This document shows positions 50,707-59,561 of a stretch of DNA of 64,000 bases, piece by piece (position 1 is the stretch's first letter; every line of letters starts with the position of its first letter). A model generated the notes under the pieces. That model was not told the origin of the DNA. It did not search any database and saw only the letters and a list, made by a program, of their open reading frames with translations. The translations under genes were made by a program, and so were the position numbers. This DNA is from Ichthyobacterium seriolicida (lineage in GTDB: Bacteria; Bacteroidota; Bacteroidia; Flavobacteriales; Ichthyobacteriaceae): NCBI RefSeq assembly GCF_002369955.1, contig NZ_AP014564.1:938672-1002671 (forward strand), read 5' to 3'.

Positions 50707-50745
50707 TTAATTTGTATCTTGCTAACTGATTGATAATCAAATAGT

Positions 50746-52287
50746 ATGAATACAAATTTCAGGGACTACAACCAAGGACAAAATTGGCTTTATCCACCTA
50801 GTATCGAAGAATTGATTCCTGCAGATCATCCTGTGCGAGTTGTCAATGGTGTGATTGAACAACTAAACCTCAATTTATTGATTTCTGAGTACAGTAAAGA
50901 AGGGAAACCAAGCTACCATCCTAAGATGATGCTCAAAGTAATGGTATATGCCTACATGGATAACACCTATTCTTCAAGAAAAATTGAGAAAGCAATGCGT
51001 GAAAACATCATTTACATGTGGCTTTCAGCTCAACAGGTAGTAGATCACAATACCATTGCTCGATTCCGTAGTAAAAAACTCAAGACCATTTTTAAAGATA
51101 TTTTCAAACAAGTGGTCTTGTTATTGGCAGATGAAGGTTTGTTAACCCTCAAAGAAGTCTTTACAGATGGGACTAAAATTGAATCCATGGCTGGACGTTA
51201 TACTTTTGTTTGGGGTAATGCGATTAAGACTCGTAAAGAGAAAATGTCCGAGCAACTGGAAAATATGTGGCAGTATGCTCAGAGTATCGCAGATGAAGAA
51301 GATCTAGATCCTACCCCTCAAGATTTTAGCAAGATCGATAAAGAGAAGGTAGAAAAAACGGCTACTAAAATCAATAAGATACTCAAAGGTAATACCAAAG
51401 CAAGCAGTAAAGCCAAAGCTAAGGCACGCTATATGGAAAAGAATTTCCCAATCAATCTTGAAAAGTATCAACAACAAGAACAAATACTATCAGGTCGTAA
51501 CAGTTATAGTAAAACAGATCCTGACGCTACCTTTATGCGCATGAAAGAAGATCATATGCTCAATGGTCAATTAAAGCCAGGGTATAATGTTCAAATTAGT
51601 ACAGAATCACAGTTTATCATACACTACAGTCTACATCAAAATACAAATGACATCCATACATTAAAACCTCATTTACAGTCTTACGAGAAACTATATCAAT
51701 CACTTCCCAAATACCTTAGTGCTGATGCTGGTTATGGGAGTGAAGAAAATTACCAATACCTAGAAGATGTTGAAATAAGTGGATATGTTAAGTATAACAC
51801 TTTTGATAAAGAGCAACAGACTTATAAGTATAATCGAAAGAAAAGCCCTAATGTTGACTTTCATAGAGATAATCTTCATTATAATGAACAAGAGGATTAC
51901 TATGTGTGTCCTATGGGCCAAAGAATGGGGAAAATCTATGACCGAAAGAATACAACAAAGTCAGGTTACAACCAAACTTCCAGCGTATATCAAGCACAAA
52001 ATTGTCAGGGTTGTTCACTACGAGGGCTTTGCCATAAATCAAAGTACAATAGGAAGATAGAACGTAATCATCATCTTGAAAGGCATAAGAATATAATGCG
52101 TAATAGGCTCAAGAGTAATGAAGGTCAAAATAGACGTAAAAAAAGAACAGTAGATGTAGAACCTGTCTTCGGACATATCAAATCAAACCGAAATTTCAAG
52201 AGATTTACACATAAAGGGATGAAAAAAGCAGAATTAGAGTTTGGATTACATGCTTTAGCACACAATCTTCGAAAAAAGGTATCATAA
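50746..52287 (+). CDS. IS1182-family-like DDE transposase
   Basis: A 513-residue transposase. The N-terminal part starts FRDYNQGQNWLYPPSIEELI and contains VDHNTIARFRSK (DUF772-like). The DDE core has KEVFTDGTKIES (about 143), KYLSADAGYGSEENYQ (about 325) and VDVEPVFGHIKSNRNFKRF (about 470). A Cys cluster (CQGCSLRGLCHKSK, about 425) lies between them, as in other IS1182-type transposases. Full length and uninterrupted, so the protein may be active. However, the MITE lies 40 bases upstream of the start codon and may have displaced the natural promoter. Confidence 0.93.
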   Translation: MNTNFRDYNQGQNWLYPPSIEELIPADHPVRVVNGVIEQLNLNLLISEYSKEGKPSYHPKMMLKVMVYAYMDNTYSSRKIEKAMRENIIYMWLSAQQVVDHNTIARFRSKKLKTIFKDIFKQVVLLLADEGLLTLKEVFTDGTKIESMAGRYTFVWGNAIKTRKEKMSEQLENMWQYAQSIADEEDLDPTPQDFSKIDKEKVEKTATKINKILKGNTKASSKAKAKARYMEKNFPINLEKYQQQEQILSGRNSYSKTDPDATFMRMKEDHMLNGQLKPGYNVQISTESQFIIHYSLHQNTNDIHTLKPHLQSYEKLYQSLPKYLSADAGYGSEENYQYLEDVEISGYVKYNTFDKEQQTYKYNRKKSPNVDFHRDNLHYNEQEDYYVCPMGQRMGKIYDRKNTTKSGYNQTSSVYQAQNCQGCSLRGLCHKSKYNRKIERNHHLERHKNIMRNRLKSNEGQNRRKKRTVDVEPVFGHIKSNRNFKRFTHKGMKKAELEFGLHALAHNLRKKVS

Positions 52288-52345
52288 AAAGGAACTTCCT
52301 TTTAAAAGGAAAGTAAAATATAGCGCTACATACCAAAAATTAAAA

Positions 52346-52375
52346 AACCGCCTCATTTCATTAATGAGACGGCTT
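52346..52375 (-). terminator. Terminator of family B copy 3
   Basis: AACCGCCTCATT pairs with AATGAGACGGCTT, with A run on the left giving U run on the minus strand. Confidence 0.85.
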
Positions 52376-52409
52376 CTTCTTATTGTAAATATTAGATTCT
52401 TAAATCTTA

Positions 52410-53468
52410 TTAAGATGATGCATTCTTAAATGTCAACTTATAGTAAGTAGCTGTTTCTCCATCCTGAGCTACTACCCTAAACTGTATTCCTTTATCAACA
52501 TCTGTTGGAGTAAACCCAGCAGAGGTTGAAGGATCTGTTACAGGGTGATTACTTACATCATCAGTGAATTCACTGGTATTAGTCACATCTATAAAAGCTC
52601 CATCTGGAAGTGTTAAAACATCTACTTTGAATTTCCAGTTACTTGATGAGGATATATCTTCATTAGCCAACTCCTCATTTTTAGTCATTGTAAGTGCATA
52701 TGGAGAAGCTTTAGTTCCACTACCACCACTTCCCTTTTTAGGATACATTGGACTTGCAGTTCCGCCACCAGTTTTTATTTTATTATTAATTGTATCTGTC
52801 GTTGCATTATGAGTAAACCCAAGCGCAGTAACTTTATTATTAGCGACAGTTAAAGCTGACTCTCTAGATTTATTATCTGAGAATTTAACAACTATAGTAT
52901 ATTTTTTTACTCTAGGGGTGTCAGTAGCATTAGTTCCAGCTTTAGAGAATATCATTTCTTTTTTGAAAGGAGCATTTGTTAATTTAGCTTTAGTAAGCTC
53001 TGTTGTAGGTATTTCAAAAGTAATATCCGTAGTAGTGCCTTTGATAGTAGTCTCCCCTAATTTAATACCCTCAACAGCAGATTTAAAAGTAATAGTAGCC
53101 GTAGCTGTAGCCTTATCTGTTAAGTCTATAAATTGCGAGTTATACGGGAGTTTGATATTAATGATACTATCTCCTACTATATCTGCAGGAACAGTTGTAA
53201 ACTCAGTTGGATAACCGTTAGTAGTAGCGGTTGAATCAACAGAAGCTAATTTATTTCTAGCAGGAGTTTTAGTGATAAAAAGCTTTTCGTAGAACTCAGA
53301 GACATTATTTTCTTTTAGATTTTTAGCTTTCTCAAATTTCACAGAAGTTACTACTAATTCTAAAGCTTTTGAGTTTTGATCTGCCTTAGGGTCTTCAGAT
53401 GGTTTATTACAAGAAAATACGACTAATCCAAGGGTTAGTAGTGATAAAAGGTTTTTAAATATTTTCAT
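52410..53468 (-). CDS. Family B lipoprotein, copy 3
   Basis: A 352-residue lipoprotein starting MKIFKNLLSLL, three residues shorter at the N-terminus than copies 1, 2 and 4, with lipobox VVFSC (Cys20). The first about 200 residues are almost the same as copy 2. The variable part contains GGGTASPMYPKKGSGGSGTK, and the C-terminus has LTLPDGAFIDVTNTSEF and GIQFRVVAQDGETATYYKL. Intact. Confidence 0.87.
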   Translation of the reverse strand: MKIFKNLLSLLTLGLVVFSCNKPSEDPKADQNSKALELVVTSVKFEKAKNLKENNVSEFYEKLFITKTPARNKLASVDSTATTNGYPTEFTTVPADIVGDSIINIKLPYNSQFIDLTDKATATATITFKSAVEGIKLGETTIKGTTTDITFEIPTTELTKAKLTNAPFKKEMIFSKAGTNATDTPRVKKYTIVVKFSDNKSRESALTVANNKVTALGFTHNATTDTINNKIKTGGGTASPMYPKKGSGGSGTKASPYALTMTKNEELANEDISSSSNWKFKVDVLTLPDGAFIDVTNTSEFTDDVSNHPVTDPSTSAGFTPTDVDKGIQFRVVAQDGETATYYKLTFKNASS

Positions 53469-53553
53469 TTTAATTCAAAAAAAAGGTTAAAAAAATAAAT
53501 GTCAACGACCTAAATGAATAATTAAGCCATTCCTTAAAATGGACACTAAGGTA
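53469..53553 (-). promoter_or_regulatory. Family B promoter motif and leader, copy 3
   Basis: TACCTTAGT on the minus strand at 53545-53553, a variant of the shared motif. The leader contains GAATGGCTTAATTATTCATT and GGTCGTTGACATTTATTTTT. Confidence 0.65.
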
Positions 53554-53627
53554 GTAGCTTTTTTTAATTGAGAGTTTTTTATTTTTCGCAGAGCCTTAGA
53601 AATAAAGCGTAAAAAAACTTTTGTTGT

Positions 53628-53720
53628 TGGTTGTAGTCCCTGAAATTTGTATTCATAATATTTTGATTATCAATCAGTTAGCAAGATAAACTAACAGGTA
53701 AAAAACTACACTTTTAAACA
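53628..53720 (-). repeat. IS1182-type 5'-end relic 1
   Basis: The reverse complement carries GTTTAAAAGTGTAG, TTGCTAACTGATTGATAATC and ATGAATACAAATTTCAGGGA, the same as the IS1182 element up to about codon 9 of its transposase, then diverges. No transposase body remains. Confidence 0.85.
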
Positions 53721-53725
53721 AAAAA

Positions 53726-53752
53726 AAGCTGCCTCGGTTTCAAGACAGCTTC
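53726..53752 (-). terminator. Terminator of family B copy 4
   Basis: AAGCTGCCTCGG with CAAGACAGCTT, A run on the left side. Confidence 0.83.
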
Positions 53753-53782
53753 TTATTGTAAATATTAGATTCTTAAATTTTA

Positions 53783-54838
53783 TTAAGATGCAGTAAATGT
53801 CAACTTATAGTGAGTAGCTGTTTTTCCATCCTGAGCTACTACCCTAAACTGTATGCCTGAGCTATTATTATCTTTTATTTCAAACTGTTCTGTAGGTTTT
53901 TTTGCAACGTGGTGAGTTATACCTGATTTTAAATCAGTCACATCTATATAAGCTCCATCTGGAAGTGTTAAAGCATCTGCTTTGAAACTAGCCGCGGTAG
54001 AATTAATAACATAACTATTATCCAACTCTGTGCCTTTAGTCATTGTAAGTGCATATGGAGACTCTTTAGTTCCATTGCCAGTACTAGTTTTTGTAGGATT
54101 ATGTACTGTAGTATCTGCAGTTCCCTCAATCTTATCATTAAAACCTGAACTTTTTTTAGTAAACCCAAGTCCAGTAACTTTATTAGCGTCACTAACAGTT
54201 AAAGCTGAATCTGTAGATTTAGTTTGAGAGAATTTAAAATTCACAGTGTATACTTTATCTGTAAATCCAGTTTTAGAAAATTTAAGAACTTGTTTGATAA
54301 CAGGATTAGCAGATTTTAATTTCTCCAGAGTAAAATGATCTTTATTTATTTCAAATGAAATCTCTACAGAATTTCCTTTAATATTGGTGATCTTAGGCAC
54401 TTCTAAATTAATACTATCAACAGCAGATTTAAAAGTAATAGTAGCCGTAGCTGTAGCCTTATCTGTTAAGTCTATAAATTGCGAGTTATACGGGAGTTTG
54501 ATATTAATGATACTATCTCCTACTATATCTGCAGGAACAGTTGTAAACTCAGTTGGATAACCGTTATTACTTGCATCTGCAGCAACATCTTTTCCTTTAG
54601 CTCTAGCAGGAGTTTTAGTGATAAAAAGCTTTTCGTAGAACTCAGAGACATTATTGTCTTTTAGATTTTTAGCTTTCTCAAATTTCAGAGAAGTTACTAC
54701 TAATTCTAAAGCTTTTGGGCTTACATCTGTTTTGTCTTCCCCTGTTTTAGGAGTTTCAGCTGGTTTATTACATGAGAAAACTACTAGACCTATAGTTAGT
54801 AGTGATAAAAGGTTTTTAAATATTTTGTTTGTTTTCAT
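53783..54838 (-). CDS. Family B lipoprotein, copy 4
   Basis: A 351-residue lipoprotein with lipobox VVFSC (Cys23) and an expanded linker (NKPAETPKTGEDKTDVSPKA) in place of the SEDPKADQN type. Residues about 75-130 match copies 2, 3 and 5, whereas the middle (INKDHFTLEKLKSANPVIKQ) is closer to copy 1, so it is a mosaic. The C-terminus has LTLPDGAYIDVTDLKS and GIQFRVVAQDGKTATHYKL. Intact. Confidence 0.87.
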   Translation of the reverse strand: MKTNKIFKNLLSLLTIGLVVFSCNKPAETPKTGEDKTDVSPKALELVVTSLKFEKAKNLKDNNVSEFYEKLFITKTPARAKGKDVAADASNNGYPTEFTTVPADIVGDSIINIKLPYNSQFIDLTDKATATATITFKSAVDSINLEVPKITNIKGNSVEISFEINKDHFTLEKLKSANPVIKQVLKFSKTGFTDKVYTVNFKFSQTKSTDSALTVSDANKVTGLGFTKKSSGFNDKIEGTADTTVHNPTKTSTGNGTKESPYALTMTKGTELDNSYVINSTAASFKADALTLPDGAYIDVTDLKSGITHHVAKKPTEQFEIKDNNSSGIQFRVVAQDGKTATHYKLTFTAS

Positions 54839-54911
54839 ACCTAATATTGTTAAAAAATAAATGTCAACGACCTAAATGAATAACTAAGCCATTGACCAAA
54901 ATGCTAAGATA
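54839..54911 (-). promoter_or_regulatory. Family B promoter motif and leader, copy 4
   Basis: TATCTTAGC on the minus strand at 54903-54911, with the standard family B leader to the ATG at 54838. Confidence 0.68.
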
Positions 54912-54985
54912 GTAGCTTTATTTTAATTCAGAAGTTTTTTATTTTCCGAGAGCCTTAGAAATAAAGCGTAAAAAAACTTTTGTTG

Positions 54986-55078
54986 TTGGTTGTAGTCCCT
55001 GAAAGTTGCATTCATACTATTTTGATTATCAATTAGTTAGCAAGATAAACTAACAGGTAAAAAACTACACTTTTAAAC
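54986..55078 (-). repeat. IS1182-type 5'-end relic 2
   Basis: Same fragment and same position relative to the neighbouring family B genes as relic 1, so it was copied together with the gene unit and is not an independent insertion. Confidence 0.85.
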
Positions 55079-55084
55079 AAAAAA

Positions 55085-55112
55085 AAGCTGCCTCGGTTTC
55101 GAGACAGCTTCT
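55085..55112 (-). terminator. Terminator of family B copy 5
   Basis: AAGCTGCCTCGG/TTTCGAGACAGCTT stem with A run on the left. Confidence 0.83.
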
Positions 55113-55138
55113 TATTGTAAATATTAGGTTCTTAAATC

Positions 55139-56222
55139 TTATCCAGATGCACTATCCTTAAATGTCAACTTATAGTAAGTAGCTGTTTCTCCATCCTGAG
55201 CTACTACCCTAAATTGTATGCCATTATTAGCTGTTGAAATAGCAAAGCCTTCAGCAGTTGAAGGGTCTGTTACAGGGTGAGTGCTTGTGTCAGTAGCGCC
55301 AGTACCAGTGAATGCACTAGCAGTCACATCTATATAAGCTCCATCTGGAAGTGTTAAAGCATCTGCTTTGAATTTAATGCTACTTCCCCAAGTAGTTAGA
55401 CTATCCACCTCTGTATTTTTAGTCATCGTAAGTTCAATTGGAGTAGCGTTAGTTTTTCCATTATTACTGCCAGTTTTAGTAGGATTTGTTACTGTAGTTC
55501 CTGCGGTTCCATCTTTAAGTTTTTCATTAGGTTGACTAGATTGCCCTTTAGTAAACCCAAGCGCAGTAACTTTATTATTAGCGACAGTTAAAGCTGACTC
55601 TCTAGATTTATTATCTGAGAATTTAACAACTATAGTATATTTTTTTACTCTAGGGGTGTCAGTAGCATTAGCTCTAGTAGCATTAGCTCCTAGCTTTAGA
55701 GAATATCATTTCTTTTTTGAAAGGAGCATTTGTTAATTTAGCTTTAGTAAGCTCTGTTGTAGGTATTTCAAAAGTAATATCCGTAGTAGTGCCTTTGATA
55801 GTAGTCTCCCCTAATTTAATACCCTCAACAGCAGATTTAAAAGTAATAGTAGCCGTAGCTGTAGCCTTATCTGTTAAGTCTATAAATTGCGAGTTATACG
55901 GGAGTTTGATATTAATGATACTATCTCCTACTATATCTGCAGGAACAGTTGTAAACTCAGTTGGATAACCGTTAGTAGTAGCGGTTGAATCAACAGAAGC
56001 TAATTTATTTCTAGCAGGAGTTTTAGTGATAAAAAGCTTTTCGTAGAACTCAGAGACATTATTTTCTTTTAGATTTTTAGCTTTCTCAAATTTCACAGAA
56101 GTTACTACTAATTCTAAAGCTTTTGAGTTTTGATCTGCCTTAGGGTCTTCAGATGGTTTATTACAAGAAAATACGACTAATCCAAGGGTTAGTAGTGATA
56201 AAAGGTTTTTAAATATTTTCAT
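55139..56222 (-). pseudogene. Family B lipoprotein, copy 5 (frameshifted by a short tandem duplication)
   Basis: The N-terminal 175 codons (from 56222) are the same as copy 3. Near 55665-55685 the sequence AGTAGCATTAGCTC is present twice, adding 16 bases relative to copies 2 and 3, so the reading frame ends at IFSKARS. The rest of the gene continues in another frame to 55139, ending with LTLPDGAYIDVTASAF and GIQFRVVAQDGETATYYKL. The duplication could be reversed by slippage or recombination, so this may be a temporarily silent copy. Confidence 0.87.
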
Positions 56223-56306
56223 TTTAATTCAAAAAAAAGGTTAAAAAAAATAAATGTCAACGACTTAAATGAATAATTAAGCCATTCCTTAAAAAACACT
56301 AAGGTA
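56223..56306 (-). promoter_or_regulatory. Family B promoter motif and leader, copy 5
   Basis: TACCTTAGT on the minus strand at 56298-56306; leader as in copy 3. Confidence 0.65.
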
Positions 56307-56370
56307 GTAGCTTTTTTTAATTGATAAGTTTTTTATTTTTCCGAGAGCCTTAGAAACAAAGCATAAAAAA

Positions 56371-56396
56371 AATCCCCAGCTTAAAGCCAGGGGATT
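56371..56396 (-). terminator. Terminator of the family C gene
   Basis: AATCCCC pairs with GGGGATT around AGCTTAAAGCCA, A run on the left giving U run in the minus-strand RNA. Confidence 0.85.
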
Positions 56397-56443
56397 AAAA
56401 GGCAAACCATTAAAATGATTATTATTTTTTTGTTCTTTTCTTA

Positions 56444-57829
56444 CTAAGCAGCAGCGCCTTTAAAAGTAAATTTGTAGAACTTGTGTGTTTTCCCATCTTG
56501 GGCTACTACCTTAAAATTTATACTATTATCACCATCTTTACTTGTAACAGAAATGCCAGTGGTTATCGGATCGGCTTGAGCAGTTCCTCCAGCATTTGCT
56601 GTAGATATAGTAGCTCCATCTGGAAGTTGCATGCCAGTAACTTTAAAATTATCATTATCTGCAATGGTAGTTGCGTGAGTAGCTTTCACGATCTTATATT
56701 CTATAGCTTTAGCCGCTTCACTTCCGTCATTGTCAGCATTTTCTTCAGGAGTTAAAACTAAGAAATCGTTATCATTTATGCCATCAACAGATATTTTAGC
56801 ATTACCACTAGCGCCACCAGCACCATCAGCAGCTTTTTTAAGAGCAAACCTAGTTATACTACAATCAGTTGAAGGCACTTGCGCATATCTAAAATGCATT
56901 CTATACTGTTCGTATTCCACTGTTTCGCCGCTACCTTTAACAAAGGTTAAAGTTTTAGTGTAACTACCTGTACCAGTCTCAGCGTCAAGTAACGCATGAG
57001 TTATTGGTGCTGCAGAACTAAACTTTACATCAGTATCACCAACGCCATCGCCAGTAGCTTTTTGACCAAAGTCCACTCCAGCAGGGCCGTTTAACAAAGT
57101 AACCCCTTCCGCAAGAGACTTAAGAGTGACAGTTGCCGTAAATGCCGGGTTAGCAACTAAGGTTAAAGCTGTATTAAAAGGGACATCTACATAGATATCA
57201 TTATCATTAACCCTGGCGGTGAAATCTGCTGGATAACCATTTGCGGTAGGTTCAGTAGCTGCAGTAGCATCTCTAGCAGGGGTTTTTAAGATAAACAGAG
57301 CTTTGTAAAAATTACTTACATTATCGCCACTTTTATTATCCGTTTTAACAAACTTAACCGCCTCAATATCTAAAAGACTTTGTCTGACTGCCCCCTCTTT
57401 GTTAAGAGTTACATAAACATCCTGTGTTGTAGTTTTGTCAGCAGCTGTTACTGTATACTTTACTGCACCAGTAAAATCTCGAGCTACTCCAGTCGCAGGA
57501 GACACAGTGGCGTCTTTATTAGAAAGCACTATAGTAGGCTTTAGACCTGTAAGGTCTTCATTAGCTGGAAGACCGTCAAAGACTATAGTTCCCAAGCCAA
57601 GATTTGTTGGGCGCACATCTCCATCCCCTAAATTCTTGTTTAGATTATCAGCAGATTTAAATTCAAAAGACTTAATAAGAGCTGACTCGCTCTTGGTTAC
57701 CTCACCTCCTTTATTAGGCTTGGGATTAGGATTAGGCTTGTCTGGCTCTTTGTCACAAGAAAACACAAAAATAACCGCTGCTAACAAAATAAATGTCTTT
57801 TTAAATGAGTATTTTATTATTTTTTCCAT
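56444..57829 (-). CDS. Family C lipoprotein, copy 2
   Basis: A 461-residue lipoprotein with lipobox FVFSC (Cys25) and a Pro/Asn/Lys linker (KPNPNPKPNKGG). The first module is DUF5018-like (ALIKSFEFKSADNLNKNLGD to YVTLNKEG, about 48-145). The second is shared with family B (LLDIEAVKFVKTDN, FYKALFILKTPARD, NGYPADF). The C-terminal part (CSITRFALKKAADG, INFKVVAQDGKTHKFYKFTF) differs from the 41767 copy. A 176-bp perfect 8-bp repeat starts 18 bases upstream of the ATG, so its expression may depend on repeat number. This gene links families A and B: it has a family A-like module joined to a family B-like domain. Confidence 0.88.
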   Translation of the reverse strand: MEKIIKYSFKKTFILLAAVIFVFSCDKEPDKPNPNPKPNKGGEVTKSESALIKSFEFKSADNLNKNLGDGDVRPTNLGLGTIVFDGLPANEDLTGLKPTIVLSNKDATVSPATGVARDFTGAVKYTVTAADKTTTQDVYVTLNKEGAVRQSLLDIEAVKFVKTDNKSGDNVSNFYKALFILKTPARDATAATEPTANGYPADFTARVNDNDIYVDVPFNTALTLVANPAFTATVTLKSLAEGVTLLNGPAGVDFGQKATGDGVGDTDVKFSSAAPITHALLDAETGTGSYTKTLTFVKGSGETVEYEQYRMHFRYAQVPSTDCSITRFALKKAADGAGGASGNAKISVDGINDNDFLVLTPEENADNDGSEAAKAIEYKIVKATHATTIADNDNFKVTGMQLPDGATISTANAGGTAQADPITTGISVTSKDGDNSINFKVVAQDGKTHKFYKFTFKGAAA

Positions 57830-57846
57830 GATATTGATATTATTTG

Positions 57847-58022
57847 TTAAACTATTAAACTATTAAACTATTAAACTATTAAACTATTAAACTATTAAAC
57901 TATTAAACTATTAAACTATTAAACTATTAAACTATTAAACTATTAAACTATTAAACTATTAAACTATTAAACTATTAAACTATTAAACTATTAAACTATT
58001 AAACTATTAAACTATTAAACTA
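57847..58022. repeat. 22 perfect tandem copies of an 8-bp unit (TTAAACTA)
   Basis: The unit TTAAACTA is repeated exactly 22 times, followed by two degenerate units (TTAAGCTA, TTAAACCA) to 58038. It lies between the promoter/hairpin region (58121-58166) and the start codon (57829) of the minus-strand family C gene. The paralogue at 41767 has no such expansion. Confidence 0.97.
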
Positions 58023-58120
58023 TTAAGCTATTAAACCACTAAACAAGTCAATTAAAGTTTGTGCTCGAAATGCGTAGATTAAATAAGCCCTAAAAACTTT
58101 ATAGTACCACGCCAACATAA

Positions 58121-58166
58121 GTCTCCTTTTTTTTAACAAGGAGACCTCAAGCGTAAGGCAAATATA
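58121..58166 (-). promoter_or_regulatory. Family C promoter and leader hairpin (copy 56444)
   Basis: On the minus strand TATATTTG (58159-58166) is an exact TAnnTTTG box, followed by a hairpin GTCTCC/GGAGAC (58121-58145, plus-strand coordinates). Position and order match the 41767 leader, where the stem sequence differs. Confidence 0.65.
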
Positions 58167-58315
58167 TATATTTATTTTGTCTATAAACGAAAAAGATAGA
58201 TGGTAAAAAATCTAAATGGTTGTTTATAAATTCATATTTTCCTAAAGAAACCGTTTAGAAAAAGAAATATTTAGGCGGTGGACTTTTCGATAGAAAAATA
58301 ACGACTAGAATCCTT

Positions 58316-58344
58316 GTTTACACACTTTATGGTATAGTGTCGTC
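58316..58344 (-). repeat. Solo IS256-type terminal repeat
   Basis: The reverse complement reads GACGACACTATACCATAAAG followed by TGTGTAAAC, like the IS256-type ends at 40070 and 40514. No transposase is attached. Confidence 0.6.
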
Positions 58345-58379
58345 AAACTAAACTTAAGTTGATATATTAAAGTTTGCCA

Positions 58380-59310
58380 GAAGAACAAAGAGCGTTCATT
58401 GAGAGACTTAAAAAGAAGGTTAGGGAGTGTGAGGCAGATGAGCGTGGAGAAAGTAAGCCTCTCCTTTTGACGAAATAAGTAAAAAAACTTTTAGATTGGA
58501 TACTTGGAGCTCTATTGCCCTCTATGGATTGCTGCAGGGTGAGGTAGATGTAGGTAATCTGATAAGTAAAAACAGTATCATATACAGCCTAAGCAAAAAC
58601 ACAGAGTTTGAGACATCACAGGTTAATGCTCTGTATGAAAACGGCAATCCATTATGGGGAGAGAGCTACAAAAAATAAAGGATAGAAAAATTAATCAAGA
58701 CAATAGGGCATAGAACAAGTCAAAGGGAATATTTTAATAATCCTATAATATGATAGAGGAACGGATATTTAAAAAGTAGAACATAAACTTTTTTCCATGC
58801 CTAAAATGGAAGACTGTAAAATCATAAACTGCACAGACCCTAGATTTATGGACACCAAAATATCAGACTATAAGCCAGTATAATCTTAGTATATTTCTTC
58901 AAGCAAAAAAAATATTATATTCTCTATGTCTTTGTGAGAAAGTGTAGCATAAACATATTGATAAACTATTTGTATAATTACTATGAAAACAATAAAGGCT
59001 GGTATTATATAGAAGCTAACTTTATACAAAGTCTGACCTTTGATGAATTCACTAAAGAGGGAGATACTAGAGGTCATTATATCCCCCTGAGCAAAGACAC
59101 TAGAAAGAAGTCGAATAAATTCGCTCGTATTGAAGCTATTAGTCCTTTGTTTGAGCAAAGGGCAGGTCCTTATAGATAAAGATAAAGAACACTACGGCGA
59201 TATGAATATTTTTATTGAACAGCTGTTGTCTTTTGGACAAGGCGCAATGGCGCATGATGACGCTCCATATGCACTAGAGGGGGCTATAATATTATCAGCT
59301 CCTTTGTGAG
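58380..59310 (+). pseudogene. Decayed phage terminase large subunit
   Basis: Fragments in all three plus frames line up in order with a phage terminase large subunit: LPEEQRAFIERLKKKV, then NALYENGNPLWGESYKK, KLIKTIGHRTSQREYFNN, MPKMEDCKIINCTDPRF, MDTKISDYK, a nuclease-domain stretch at 58934-59179 (NYLYNYYENNKGWYYIEANF, LTFDEFTKEGDTRGHYIPLS, KDTRKKSNKFARIEAISPLF) and finally FIEQLLSFGQGAMAHDDAPY, ALEGA. Multiple frameshifts and stops make it non-functional. No other phage genes are seen nearby. Family assigned from these remembered motifs and their order. Confidence 0.75.
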
Positions 59311-59561
59311 AAGGTGTAGCGTAAAGTCAATGTTTCGAAACTATTACAAAAGTAGACAAGGCCTAAACATATAAATATTGTATTTAACAAAAGAGTAGAC
59401 AAAGGCAACCCGCTATGTGGTTAATTATCTCGTTACTGTGTATCTACTTTTTTCAACCCTATGAAAAAAACTTTTTTTGAAAAAAAAGATATTCTTTTTT
59501 CTTTCCCTTTCCTTCTACTTTCATAACTAGCCGACTATCAGTAGATTAACTAGTTAAATAG
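59311..59561. other. Intergenic region, no gene seen
   Basis: Contains a loosely repeated AAAAGTAGACAAGGC / AAAGAGTAGACAAAGGC pair and A/T tracts around 59465-59520. Nothing else is recognisable. Confidence 0.4.

Larger units (their letters stand above)
50468..52300 (+). mobile_element. IS1182-family-like element carrying a nested MITE
   Basis: The 5' end is defined by comparison with two relic copies (53628-53720 and 54986-55078, inverted), which share GTTTAAAAGTGTAG, TTGCTAACTGATTGATAATC and the first codons of the transposase. The MITE at 50495-50706 interrupts this 5' region. The 3' boundary is not defined by a repeat I can see; 52300 is an approximation just past the stop codon. Confidence 0.75.

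Noticed and set aside
57847-58038. Possible CRISPR array
   Set aside because: The unit is only 8 bp with no spacers and no cas genes nearby. It is a simple tandem repeat.
58496-59179. Two small plus-strand genes (58496-58678 and 58934-59179)
   Set aside because: Both are fragments of one decayed terminase gene. The first opens only from a TTG and the second starts mid-domain.
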